From: Pseudomonadota bacterium
GTDB taxonomy: Bacteria; Pseudomonadota; Gammaproteobacteria; Steroidobacterales; Steroidobacteraceae
Length of the DNA: 7,160 nucleotides
Assembly: GCA_003242495.1 (NCBI GenBank)
Contig: QGUO01000177.1
Span: forward strand, 1 to 7,160
Reading direction: 5' to 3'
The notes beneath the pieces were generated by a model, which was not told the DNA's origin, made no database searches, and saw only the letters and a list, made by a program, of their open reading frames with translations. Of the stretch, positions 1-5,394 are shown one piece after another. Within the stretch, counting starts at the first letter, position 1. Every line of letters begins with the position of its first letter. The translations under genes were made by a program, and so were the position numbers.

Positions 1-75
1 GGGCAGGTCATGGCCTGGACCGGGCCCGCGGTCGTCGTTCCCACGGCCATTCGGAGAATCGCCGTCCTCTTTCAT
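1..75 (-). CDS. Possible 5' end of a leftward gene leaving the window
   Basis: Read leftward from an ATG at 75-73, the frame is open to the window edge. It encodes 25 residues, beginning MKEDGDSPNG and rich in Gly, Asp, Asn and Pro. Such a hydrophilic, disordered N-terminus is plausible for a real protein, and the codons are mostly G/C at the third position. The ribosome site is poor: a GGA sits only two bases or so before the ATG. If real, the gene would be divergent from the host-attachment gene and would share the 76-311 region with it. Too little is visible to name a family, and it may be a chance open frame. Confidence 0.25.
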   Translation of the reverse strand, partial: MKEDGDSPNGRGNDDRGPGPGHDLP

Positions 76-80
76 GTTCC

Positions 81-131
81 GCTGTCTCGTTCGATCCGCT
101 GTCTCGTTCGATCCGCTGCCGTTCGATGCCC
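81..131. repeat. 17-bp tandem repeat, two perfect copies plus a decayed third
   Basis: The unit GCTGTCTCGTTCGATCC occurs at 81-97 and again at 98-114 without mismatch. A shortened related copy follows at 115-131 (GCTGCCGTTCGATGCCC). It lies in the presumed upstream region of the 312-1898 cassette and just outside the possible leftward ORF. It could be a slippage product or a pair of protein-binding sites. No function can be read from it directly. Confidence 0.8.
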
Positions 132-236
132 TGGGCAGGCCTGCGACTCTCACAAGCGGTAAAGGGGATGCCAGGCACCGTCCGCTACGCACCGGTGCCG
201 GCGTTCGATCCTCAACCCAGAAACGGAGGCTGCGCC

Positions 237-253
237 CACGGCGTTCCGCCGTG
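237..253 (+). other. GC hairpin in the leader of the host-attachment gene
   Basis: CACGGCG (237-243) and CGCCGTG (247-253) form a perfect 7-bp stem with a 3-nt TTC loop. The hairpin ends 47 bp before the ribosome site at 301. There is no T tract after it, so it is not a standard intrinsic terminator. It may be a leader-RNA structure or chance in GC-rich DNA. Confidence 0.35.
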
Positions 254-300
254 CACCCGTGACCGGCGGAACATCCGTGCCGCGCGGACGTACAAGTCCA

Positions 301-305
301 GGAGG
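301..305 (+). promoter_or_regulatory. Ribosome binding site GGAGG for the host-attachment gene
   Basis: GGAGG lies six bases before the ATG at 312. This decides the start: the frame is open further upstream to an ATG at 126, but the residues before 312 do not resemble the family. Confidence 0.8.
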
Positions 306-311
306 ACGAAC

Positions 312-755
312 ATGAATGTGCGATTCCTGGTCGCGGACGAACGCGAAGCGAAGTTCTTCGATGCCCCCAAATTCGGCGTGCCGCTGCAGGCCGCCGGCTC
401 GCTAGTGAATGACACGGCCCGCGCCCGCGACCGCGAACTGGAGACGGATCGCGCGGGGCAACGTTTCAATCCTGCCAATCCGGGGCGCCATGGCATGGAC
501 GGCGAGCGCAGCACGCATCGCCAGGCGCTCGCCGATTTCGCGCGCGGCGTCGCACGCACGCTCGAACAGGGGCGCATACGCAACGAGTTCGATCGTCTGG
601 TCATCTTCGCCGGGCCACGCATGCTCGGGCTGCTGCGCGAGGCGCTGCCCGTGCCATGCCGCTCGCTGGTCGCGGCCGAGATCCCCAAGGATCTCGTCCA
701 CGAGGACGAGGCGGTGGTCCGGGAGAACGTGCCCCGCGACGTCTTCTTTCATTGA
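312..755 (+). CDS. Host attachment protein (AtsA-like, Pfam Host_attach family)
   Basis: The product is 147 residues, the usual size of the family once described as 'protein required for attachment to host cells', which has an eRF1-like fold. The N-terminal strand FLVADEREAKFFDA (5-18) matches the family opening in which a residue is read out after 'VADRARARLF'. The middle carries a charged loop (38-68) ending in ERSTHRQAL. The second conserved block FDRLVIFAGPRMLGLLREAL (93-112) and the C-terminal AAEIPKDLVH (121-130) are also typical. No signal peptide or membrane segment is present, so it should be cytoplasmic. The family name comes from plant-associated bacteria, and its biochemical role is not settled; here it heads a cassette with BON and CsbD genes, which suggests stress response rather than attachment. 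It ends 22 bp before the BON gene, so co-transcription is likely. Confidence 0.85.
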   Translation: MNVRFLVADEREAKFFDAPKFGVPLQAAGSLVNDTARARDRELETDRAGQRFNPANPGRHGMDGERSTHRQALADFARGVARTLEQGRIRNEFDRLVIFAGPRMLGLLREALPVPCRSLVAAEIPKDLVHEDEAVVRENVPRDVFFH

Positions 756-765
756 TCCGGATTTC

Positions 766-773
766 GGAGGGGA
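766..773 (+). promoter_or_regulatory. Ribosome binding site for the BON-domain gene
   Basis: GGAGGGGA precedes the ATG at 778 with a GGAGG-to-ATG gap of seven bases. It fixes the start of the BON gene within a frame that is open back to 409, inside the host-attachment gene. Confidence 0.75.
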
Positions 774-777
774 CGCC

Positions 778-1635
778 ATGGCACGCGATCATCGCTACCG
801 ATACCGGCAGTCCTGGGGTCGCCCGCGCGGGCGCTTCGAGCAAGCGCGCTGGCCACCCGGCGAGGAGCGCGATCGTTATTCGACGGGGGGTGAGCGGCGC
901 TACCAGCCAGCTTGGGAGGAAGAAGGCTACGAGGGGAGCCGTTCCTACGCCGGCGGTGGCTACCCGGAGGAATTCGGCTACCGCGAGGCGGACGACGAAG
1001 AGGGATACCGCGCAGGCGAGGGGCCCGGGCAACGCTGGCGGTCGTACGACGAGCGCATCGAGGGCGCCTATGGCCCGGAGGACGCCTGGCACCATGCGGA
1101 CCCGGTGTATCGGCATGACGCCTTTCGCGGCGGACCCTGGTCCCGCCTGGACGAGCCCTACTGGCTCGACACACGCGGCTCGTTCGTATCGGGATTCCCA
1201 CCCGGCGCGGACTCGCCCCGACCGATCGACTACCTCGGCCCGGGCGGCGACATGGCGGAATGGATGCACCCGTCCGACCGGTACGAGGGGCAACCCTCGT
1301 TTCGAGGTCGCGGCCCGAAGGGTTATCGCCGCTCCGACGAGCGCCTGCAGGAGATCATATGCGAGCGCCTCACCGAGGACCCCTATATCGATCCCAGCGA
1401 TGTGACGGTGTCAGTCAAGGACCAGGTGGTGACGCTCACCGGCACCGTGGAGGACCGGCGCACCAAGTATCGAATCGAGGACGTGATCGAGCACTGCGGC
1501 GGCATCCAGGACATCGACAACCAGCTGCGCCTGCGCGGCAGCGCTGCGCGATCGCCGACGGCTGAAACGGAGTTCACCGAAGCGCGCCGTGCGGGCAAGC
1601 GCAACGAGCGGTCCGGCGGCCGCGCCACCAAATGA
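778..1635 (+). CDS. BON-domain protein with a long Tyr/Arg/Gly/Glu-rich N-terminal region
   Basis: The product is 285 residues. The C-terminal part, about 186-253, is a BON domain: SDERLQEIICERLTEDPYID, then a strand VTVSVKDQVVTLTGTV with the conserved Gly (222), a helix, and the closing QDIDNQLRLR. BON domains are small alpha/beta modules found in OsmY-like periplasmic and other stress proteins and are thought to bind membranes or proteins. The block GPKGYRRSDERL just before it is typical of cytoplasmic-looking stress-associated BON proteins. Residues 1-175 are low in hydrophobic residues and rich in Tyr, Arg, Gly, Glu and Trp, so they are probably disordered. No signal peptide is visible, unlike OsmY. 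A basic tail (270-285) ends the protein. The start at 778 follows a strong ribosome site. The neighbours suggest a role in general stress tolerance; the molecular function is unknown. Confidence 0.85.
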   Translation: MARDHRYRYRQSWGRPRGRFEQARWPPGEERDRYSTGGERRYQPAWEEEGYEGSRSYAGGGYPEEFGYREADDEEGYRAGEGPGQRWRSYDERIEGAYGPEDAWHHADPVYRHDAFRGGPWSRLDEPYWLDTRGSFVSGFPPGADSPRPIDYLGPGGDMAEWMHPSDRYEGQPSFRGRGPKGYRRSDERLQEIICERLTEDPYIDPSDVTVSVKDQVVTLTGTVEDRRTKYRIEDVIEHCGGIQDIDNQLRLRGSAARSPTAETEFTEARRAGKRNERSGGRATK

Positions 1636-1691
1636 TGTGCCCGCCGCGGGGCGCGGCACCGAGCCGCGCTCCGGCGAGCCTGAGAGACGCC

Positions 1692-1898
1692 ATGAACCCG
1701 GACACCCTGCGCGGGCACTTCAGGCAGCTGCGCGGCAAGATCAAGGAACGCTGGGGCCGACTCACGGACGACGAGATCGACCAGATTGAAGGCCGGCGCG
1801 ACATCCTCGTCGGCAAGCTCCAGGAGCGCTATGGCTGGGAACGCGAGGAGGTCGAGCGGCAGGTCAAGGAGTTCGCCACGCGCCACGGATGGCGCTGA
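1692..1898 (+). CDS. CsbD-family stress-response protein
   Basis: The product is 68 residues, the normal CsbD length. Family landmarks are seen in order: LRGHFRQLRGKIKERWGRLT (6-25), the acidic DDEID (26-30), the central EGRRDILVGKLQERYG (33-48), and a charged amphipathic C-terminal helix. CsbD proteins are small, highly charged and abundant after stress in many bacteria (sigma-B controlled in Bacillus, YjbJ in E. coli); no activity has been firmly assigned. The start at 1692 is chosen because family similarity begins there. It has only a weak GAGAG ribosome site (1682-1686). Two tandem ATGs at 1632 and 1635 overlap the BON stop codon in an ATGATG arrangement, and the one at 1632 would give an 88-residue form with a non-conserved Pro/Ala-rich extension. 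The gene lies 56 bp after BON and is probably in its operon, so coupling through that ATG cannot be excluded. Confidence 0.88.
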   Translation: MNPDTLRGHFRQLRGKIKERWGRLTDDEIDQIEGRRDILVGKLQERYGWEREEVERQVKEFATRHGWR

Positions 1899-1940
1899 CG
1901 CGGCCGACGGCCGGACCCGCAGCCGGCGCGCGCCGCCGCA

Positions 1941-2417
1941 TCAGGCTGCCGACAGGTCCATCAGCACCTGGCGCACCTTGTCGAACTCCGAGCCCTTGTC
2001 GAAGAAGTGCTCGACGCCGCAGTCGTAGCTCGCGCGGCGGTACTCGTCGCTCGGATAATTGGTCACGATGATGACCGTCTCGGGCCGCTCGATACCGGCG
2101 GCGTTGAGCTGCTTGAGCAGACGGAAACAGCTCCCGCCGCGCAGCTGCACGTCCAGGATCAGCACCTTCGGCCGAGCGCTGCGCATGCCTTGCAGCGCTT
2201 CGCCGACCGCACCCGCGCAGCCGACCACCCGACTGTTCGGGACTTCTTGCACCGTCTCGATCAACCGCTCCATCACTCGCGGCGAGTCTTCGACGATGTA
2301 GATCGTCAGCTCCGCTGACGGGCGTACACCCCCGGCGTCGCCGCCGCCAGCCGCAGTCTCGTCCGACGACTTACTCGACGAGCTGGTTACGCACGGCGTA
2401 AGCGGCGATTTCGGCAT
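1941..2417 (-). CDS. Stand-alone response regulator receiver protein
   Basis: The product is 158 residues: a single CheY-like receiver (about 38-156) after a Ser/Gly-rich extension, with no output domain. The phosphorylation site is complete: acidic pair E43-D44 (IYIVEDS), acceptor D89 (VLILDVQL), T119 (IIVTNYP) and K141 (FFDKGSE). The only good in-frame start before the receiver is ATG 2417, which lies inside the 3' end of the NarL-type regulator gene, giving a 47-bp overlap. No clear ribosome site precedes it, so translation may depend on the upstream gene. Residues 2-36 use codons (CTT, GTA, AGT, ACT, TCA) less typical of the neighbours, and look like former non-coding or overlapping sequence. 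Its place as last gene of the kinase cluster suggests that it receives phosphate from the same kinase and acts as a sink, a relay or a protein-binding switch. It converges on csbD with 42 bp between stops and no clear terminator. Confidence 0.85.
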   Translation of the reverse strand: MPKSPLTPCVTSSSSKSSDETAAGGGDAGGVRPSAELTIYIVEDSPRVMERLIETVQEVPNSRVVGCAGAVGEALQGMRSARPKVLILDVQLRGGSCFRLLKQLNAAGIERPETVIIVTNYPSDEYRRASYDCGVEHFFDKGSEFDKVRQVLMDLSAA

Positions 2418-3060
2418 TGCTGCGCATGCCCATCTTTTCCAGGATCCGTGCGCGATAGGTGCTCACCGTCTTCACGCTGAGCCCGAGCTCGTTGGCCATT
2501 ACGGCCGGCGAAATGCCCGTCGCAATGCGCGTGAAGACCTGCAGCTCACGCTCCGACAGCCGATTGTGCAGCGGACCGTCCTCCTGCGCCGCACACTCGG
2601 AGGCCAGCAGCTCGGCCACGACCGGGGTGATGTAGCGCCGCCCCGTCCCGACTGCGCGCACCGCCTTCACCAGCTCCTCGGGCACGATCATTTTCGGCAC
2701 ATAGCCGTTCGCGCCGGCGCGCATCAGGCGCACCGCGAAGCTGCGCTCCGGATGCATGCTCAGCACGAGAATGGCGAGCTCGGGACGGTCGCGGCGCAGC
2801 TGCTTGAGCAGATCGATGCCGCTCTGCCCCGGCAAGGTGATGTCGAGCACCACCACGTCGACCTCCAGTCCGCTCTCGAGCTGCTGCAGCGCTTCCTCGG
2901 CCGAGCCGGCTTCGCCGACGACCTCGAGGTCTTCCTCATCGCTCAGCATTTCACGTACGCCCGCGCGCAGAATCGCGTGGTCATCCACGATCAACACACG
3001 GATCGGCGTGTGCGGGGCGCGATAGGTGTCCTGCGTTTCGGTCTCTCTTACGTCTAACAT
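2371..3060 (-). CDS. NarL/FixJ-family response regulator with LuxR-type HTH
   Basis: The product is 229 residues from ATG 3060. The receiver (about 20-135) has D26-D27 (VLIVDDHAI), acceptor D73 (VVLDITLPG), S101 (VLSMHP) and K123 (YVPKMIVP). It is joined by a short linker to a LuxR-type four-helix DNA-binding domain (about 167-227): LSERELQVFTRIATG, then MANELGLSVKTVSTYRARI with the recognition helix, then the closing helix with SNAEIAAYA. This is the UvrY/FimZ-like architecture, a phosphorylation-dependent transcription factor. The start at 3060 is preferred over an ATG at 3096 because GGAGG lies at 3072-3076, eleven bases upstream, and similarity begins soon after. The HisKA_3 kinase two ORFs upstream belongs to the class that usually partners NarL-type regulators, so it is the likely cognate kinase. 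No recognition site for the regulator could be read from the window. Confidence 0.93.
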   Translation of the reverse strand: MLDVRETETQDTYRAPHTPIRVLIVDDHAILRAGVREMLSDEEDLEVVGEAGSAEEALQQLESGLEVDVVVLDITLPGQSGIDLLKQLRRDRPELAILVLSMHPERSFAVRLMRAGANGYVPKMIVPEELVKAVRAVGTGRRYITPVVAELLASECAAQEDGPLHNRLSERELQVFTRIATGISPAVMANELGLSVKTVSTYRARILEKMGMRSNAEIAAYAVRNQLVE

Positions 3061-3115
3061 CGCCCTTCTTGCCTCCAAAACTATCCGCCAATACACCTGC
3101 CGAGGCGCCCTGCCC

Positions 3116-3306
3116 GAAGTACGCGTTCAGTCGGTTGTAGAGCGTCTTCAGACGCCAAGTAACGCCGCTGCACGCGTCTTGTTTCCACCGCACTGGCGCA
3201 AGGTCCCAAGGATCATGCGCCGCTCGACCTCGGCGAGCGAGGTGCCCACCGGGATACGCAGGGATTCCGCTTGGTCCTTTTCAGCATCCGCCTCGCACTC
3301 TCTCAT
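3116..3306 (-). pseudogene. Frameshifted small Fis/NtrC-type HTH gene
   Basis: From ATG 3306 (GGAG nine bases upstream) a frame encodes 52 residues ending at TGA 3150-3148. Residues 16-52 match the C-terminal Fis-like domain of NtrC-family sigma-54 activators: LRIPVGTSLAEVERRMILGT, then the CGGNKTRAAALLGV first HTH helix. The usual continuation, SLKTLYNRLNAY, is absent from this frame, but LKTLYNRLNAYF is encoded at 3151-3116 in the -1 frame, starting at the last base of the final GTC codon. The simplest reading is loss of 4 nt between the codons for GV and LKT. As it stands, the product lacks the recognition helix and should not bind DNA. No receiver or AAA+ domain lies upstream, since the kinase ends at 3414, so the ancestor was a small orphan Fis-like protein or a remnant of a longer gene. 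After the shift the second frame stays open to 2981, overlapping the start of the response regulator gene. Confidence 0.75.
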
Positions 3307-3413
3307 CGGTTCGATCTCCGTGCGGCTGCGAGTTTTGCCGAAGTATCGCCAGACCGACCCCGGCCGTCGATTCCACGAGTGGCCGACGTCATGTCGGCTT
3401 CGACCTACACGCG

Positions 3414-4889
3414 TCACACAGCCGCCGAAAGCTTCTGCTCTTCTGCCGGGATGAATGCATCCACCACCGTGCCACGGCCATTCGGCCCGCGCGTGACGCT
3501 CAGCACGCCGCCCACCTGGCGCATCCGTTCGCGCATGCCCACCAGCCCATGGGACTTGGTTTTCGGGGGCGCGTTCTGCTGGATGCCAATGCCGTCGTCG
3601 GTGATGCGCAGGCGCATGCCGCCGTTCTCGCGGCGCAGCTCCACTTTCACCGACGTGGCTTGAGCATGCTTGAGGATATTGGTGAGCGCCTCCTGCGCGA
3701 TGCGATAGAACGCGATCGACCAGGCCGGATCGATGTCATCGAAATCCTCCTCGACGTCCACGTCGCAGTCCAGGCCCGTGCGACGTGAGAATTCCTGGCA
3801 GTGTGAGCGGATGGCGAACGCCAGGCCGAGATTGTCGAGGTGGCTGGGACGCAGTCCCTCGATCACCTCGTGCTTGAGCTCCACGGTCTCACTGAGCATC
3901 TGCAGCGAACGCTGCAGACGCTCGCGCACTTCGGGCACATCCTTCGGCAGACGGCGAGCGATCCAGTTCAGATCCATGTTGATGGCCGTGAGATTGCTGC
4001 CGAGCGTATCGTGCAGCTCACGGGCAATGTTCGCCTTCTCCTCCTCGGAGGCCCGGATGAGATGCTGCGACAGCTCGGTCAGCTCGGCCGTGCGCTCCTC
4101 GACCAGGCGGTTCAGATGCTCATTGGCCTGCAGCAGGGCGTTTTCGGCGGCGGCCCGCGCGGCCACGTAGCGACGCAGCAGTCGATGCAAGCCGAGCAGC
4201 ACCAGCACCACCACGACCGTGGTCAGCAGCGCAACGCCCACCGTCACCCACATGTCGCGCAGCACCTCGGCGCGCAACGCCTCGATGCGCGCGTCCTCCT
4301 CGCGCATCAACTCGTCGATCACGGCCCGAACCCTGTCCATGGTTGCCGTCGCGTGCTCCGTGCCGGCGACATCCGCCTTTCCGGCGGGCCCGGGTTGATC
4401 GCTGCTGCTGATCGTTTGCTCGAGACGCCGAACCGCGTCGGCAGTGAGTTTCTCCAGCTCGGCCACGCTGCGCTGACGGGGCGAGTTCGGCGCAATCAGG
4501 CTGCGCAAGTGATCGAGCTCGGTGCGCCAGCTGCGCGTGGCACGGAAGAACGGCTCGAGATAGGCGATCTGACCGGTCAGCAGGTAACCGCGCTGCCCTG
4601 ACTCGGCCGTGGTGACGATCGATTGAAAACCGCTCAACGTGCGCTTGATCTCGTACGACCGCGCGTATTGCTCGTTCGAGCCCATGGCGGCGCGCGTATT
4701 GAGCACCAACAGCGTCGCGTTCATCGCGAGCAACGCGATGGACACCAGAATGATGCCGAGCACGACCATGGGTACGCGATCGGCTACGCGATCGGCCGCA
4801 CCGTAGGGTGGTGTGCCGGAAGCAGCGGGCGCAGGCGCGTCAGCGGCCAACTGCCTGGGCAGCACCGTGTCGTCTGTGCCGTTGTTCAT
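3414..4889 (-). CDS. CHASE3-domain membrane histidine kinase (HisKA_3 / NarX-DesK class)
   Basis: The product is 491 residues. After a 40-residue hydrophilic cytoplasmic segment comes a membrane segment (about 41-63). A periplasmic CHASE3 sensor follows (about 66-210) with its signature AESGQRGYLLTG (95-106), then a second membrane segment (about 214-236). A coiled linker (240-278) leads to the HisKA_3 dimerisation domain, with phospho-accepting H293 in ARELHDTLGSNL. The HATPase domain (about 390-481) has the N box QEALTNILKHAQ (N404) and the G1 box DDGIG (431-435), with GLVGMRERM and GRGT after it. All residues needed for autophosphorylation are present. The ligand cannot be inferred, as CHASE3 binds diverse signals. 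The start at 4889 has no ribosome site; a 12-bp palindrome lies just before it. The next ATG (4769, M41) also lacks one and would remove the cytoplasmic head. It begins the leftward signalling cluster, with 107 bp before the Fis-like ORF. Confidence 0.93.
   Translation of the reverse strand: MNNGTDDTVLPRQLAADAPAPAASGTPPYGAADRVADRVPMVVLGIILVSIALLAMNATLLVLNTRAAMGSNEQYARSYEIKRTLSGFQSIVTTAESGQRGYLLTGQIAYLEPFFRATRSWRTELDHLRSLIAPNSPRQRSVAELEKLTADAVRRLEQTISSSDQPGPAGKADVAGTEHATATMDRVRAVIDELMREEDARIEALRAEVLRDMWVTVGVALLTTVVVVLVLLGLHRLLRRYVAARAAAENALLQANEHLNRLVEERTAELTELSQHLIRASEEEKANIARELHDTLGSNLTAINMDLNWIARRLPKDVPEVRERLQRSLQMLSETVELKHEVIEGLRPSHLDNLGLAFAIRSHCQEFSRRTGLDCDVDVEEDFDDIDPAWSIAFYRIAQEALTNILKHAQATSVKVELRRENGGMRLRITDDGIGIQQNAPPKTKSHGLVGMRERMRQVGGVLSVTRGPNGRGTVVDAFIPAEEQKLSAAV
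4773..4796. repeat. Perfect 12-bp tandem duplication inside the kinase gene
   Basis: TACGCGATCGGC occurs twice in a row. Being a multiple of three it keeps the frame, and it encodes a repeated ADRV (residues 32-35 and 36-39) just before the first membrane segment. It looks like a recent slippage duplication and may vary between strains. Confidence 0.85.
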
Positions 4890-5078
4890 GGAAATGGGGC
4901 GCCCCAGTCCCTGTCCGCGAATTCAAACCAGCAGGTAATGCAACGCCTGCCAGTGCGCCTGTGTTCCTGTGTCGGCCACCGTCGCCATCTGGCGTCAGGT
5001 CTCTCCAGGAACGTGCAGGAACCGAATTTCCGACCGGCACGTTACCGGGACGCATCGAATTACCTAGGACTGTGGCAG
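4890..5078. promoter_or_regulatory. Divergent intergenic region between the kinase and lipoprotein genes
   Basis: This 189-bp gap separates the leftward kinase cluster from the rightward lipoprotein and maiA genes and must hold at least the kinase-cluster promoter, unless that lies further away. It is less GC-rich than its surroundings in places (for example 4919-4940). I could not identify convincing -35 and -10 pairs in either direction. It contains the palindrome at 4895-4906. Confidence 0.45.
4895..4906. promoter_or_regulatory. 12-bp perfect palindrome directly upstream of the kinase start
   Basis: TGGGGCGCCCCA is fully self-complementary and ends five bases before the kinase ATG (4889), where a ribosome site would be expected. 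It could be an operator half-site pair or form an RNA structure over the translation start. A chance palindrome in GC-rich DNA is possible. Confidence 0.4.
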
Positions 5079-5324
5079 ATGAGACCCGGCAAGGCGTGGT
5101 TAGTTGCATCCGCGAGCCTCGCGATCGCCGGCTGCCATCACGCCGAACATCCGGCGCGCACACGTGATGCCCCGCGCGACTCCGCCGCGCCGGCGGCCGC
5201 CGAAGCGCAGGCGGACTCCTGGGCGCGACAACTCGCCGCGCAGCGCGCGCTCGCCGGGTCGGCTGACAAGCCACGCGGGGACGGCCCTGGCCACCCGACG
5301 CCCGCCGCCGACAGAGTGCGCTAG
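5079..5324 (+). CDS. Small predicted lipoprotein, no recognised family
   Basis: The product is 81 residues. It begins with a short lipoprotein signal: a positively charged start (MRPGK), a hydrophobic core (AWLVASASLAIA), and the lipobox I-A-G-C with the lipidated Cys at 19. His follows at +2, so there is no Asp retention signal and an outer-membrane location is expected. The mature part (20-81) is hydrophilic, rich in Ala, Arg, Pro and Asp, and looks disordered; DSWARQLAAQRALAG (46-60) could form one amphipathic helix. TAGGA (5065-5069) lies nine bases before the ATG. I do not recognise a family. It is divergent from the kinase and 88 bp upstream of maiA; co-transcription with maiA is possible. 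The lipobox and ribosome site together support a real gene despite its size. Confidence 0.65.
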   Translation: MRPGKAWLVASASLAIAGCHHAEHPARTRDAPRDSAAPAAAEAQADSWARQLAAQRALAGSADKPRGDGPGHPTPAADRVR

Positions 5325-5364
5325 GATACGTTCTCCCCGACCCTCGGTTTTCGTCTTTCGGCGA

Positions 5365-5394
5365 CCAGGCGCGGCCCACCCAGGCGCGGCCCAC
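5365..5394. repeat. Perfect 15-bp tandem repeat upstream of maiA
   Basis: CCAGGCGCGGCCCAC occurs at 5365-5379 and again at 5380-5394, ending two bases before the maiA ribosome site TAAGGA (5396-5401). Copy-number change here would alter the maiA leader without touching the ribosome site. It is most simply a slippage duplication. Confidence 0.85.

Larger units (their letters stand above)
1..311. other. Left-edge region without an established gene
   Basis: No coding sequence can be supported with confidence here. The stretch holds a 17-bp tandem repeat (81-114), a 10-bp palindrome GCACCGGTGC (189-198), a 7-bp-stem hairpin (237-253) and the ribosome binding site of the host-attachment gene (301-305). 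The rightward frames that are open here lack a good ribosome site and have poor composition, so I do not call them. A possible leftward gene start at 75 is listed separately. The promoter of the 312-1898 cassette probably lies here, but I could not pick out convincing -35 and -10 boxes. Confidence 0.6.

Noticed and set aside
126..311. N-terminal extension of the host-attachment protein from ATG 126
   Set aside because: The extra 62 residues are Arg/Pro-rich and unlike the family, whereas ATG 312 has a well-placed GGAGG and starts the conserved region.
1899..1940. Bidirectional terminator between csbD and the receiver gene
   Set aside because: The gap contains GC-rich self-complementary bases (GGCGCGCGCC at 1925-1934) but no loop-and-T-tract structure on either strand.
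3116..3160. Programmed -1 frameshift joining the two halves of the Fis-type HTH
   Set aside because: There is no X-XXY-YYZ slippery heptamer before the stop (the bases are GGC GTC TGA) and no clear stimulatory hairpin. Frameshifting would also leave the HTH one residue short. A small deletion is simpler.
2981..3193. Separate 70-residue leftward gene starting at 3193
   Set aside because: Its middle is the displaced recognition helix of the broken HTH, and the rest overlaps the start of the response regulator without recognisable content; it is a shifted frame, not an independent gene.
3840..4601. Long rightward open frame opposite the kinase gene
   Set aside because: It is the high-GC antisense shadow of the kinase, with no ribosome site and no family features.
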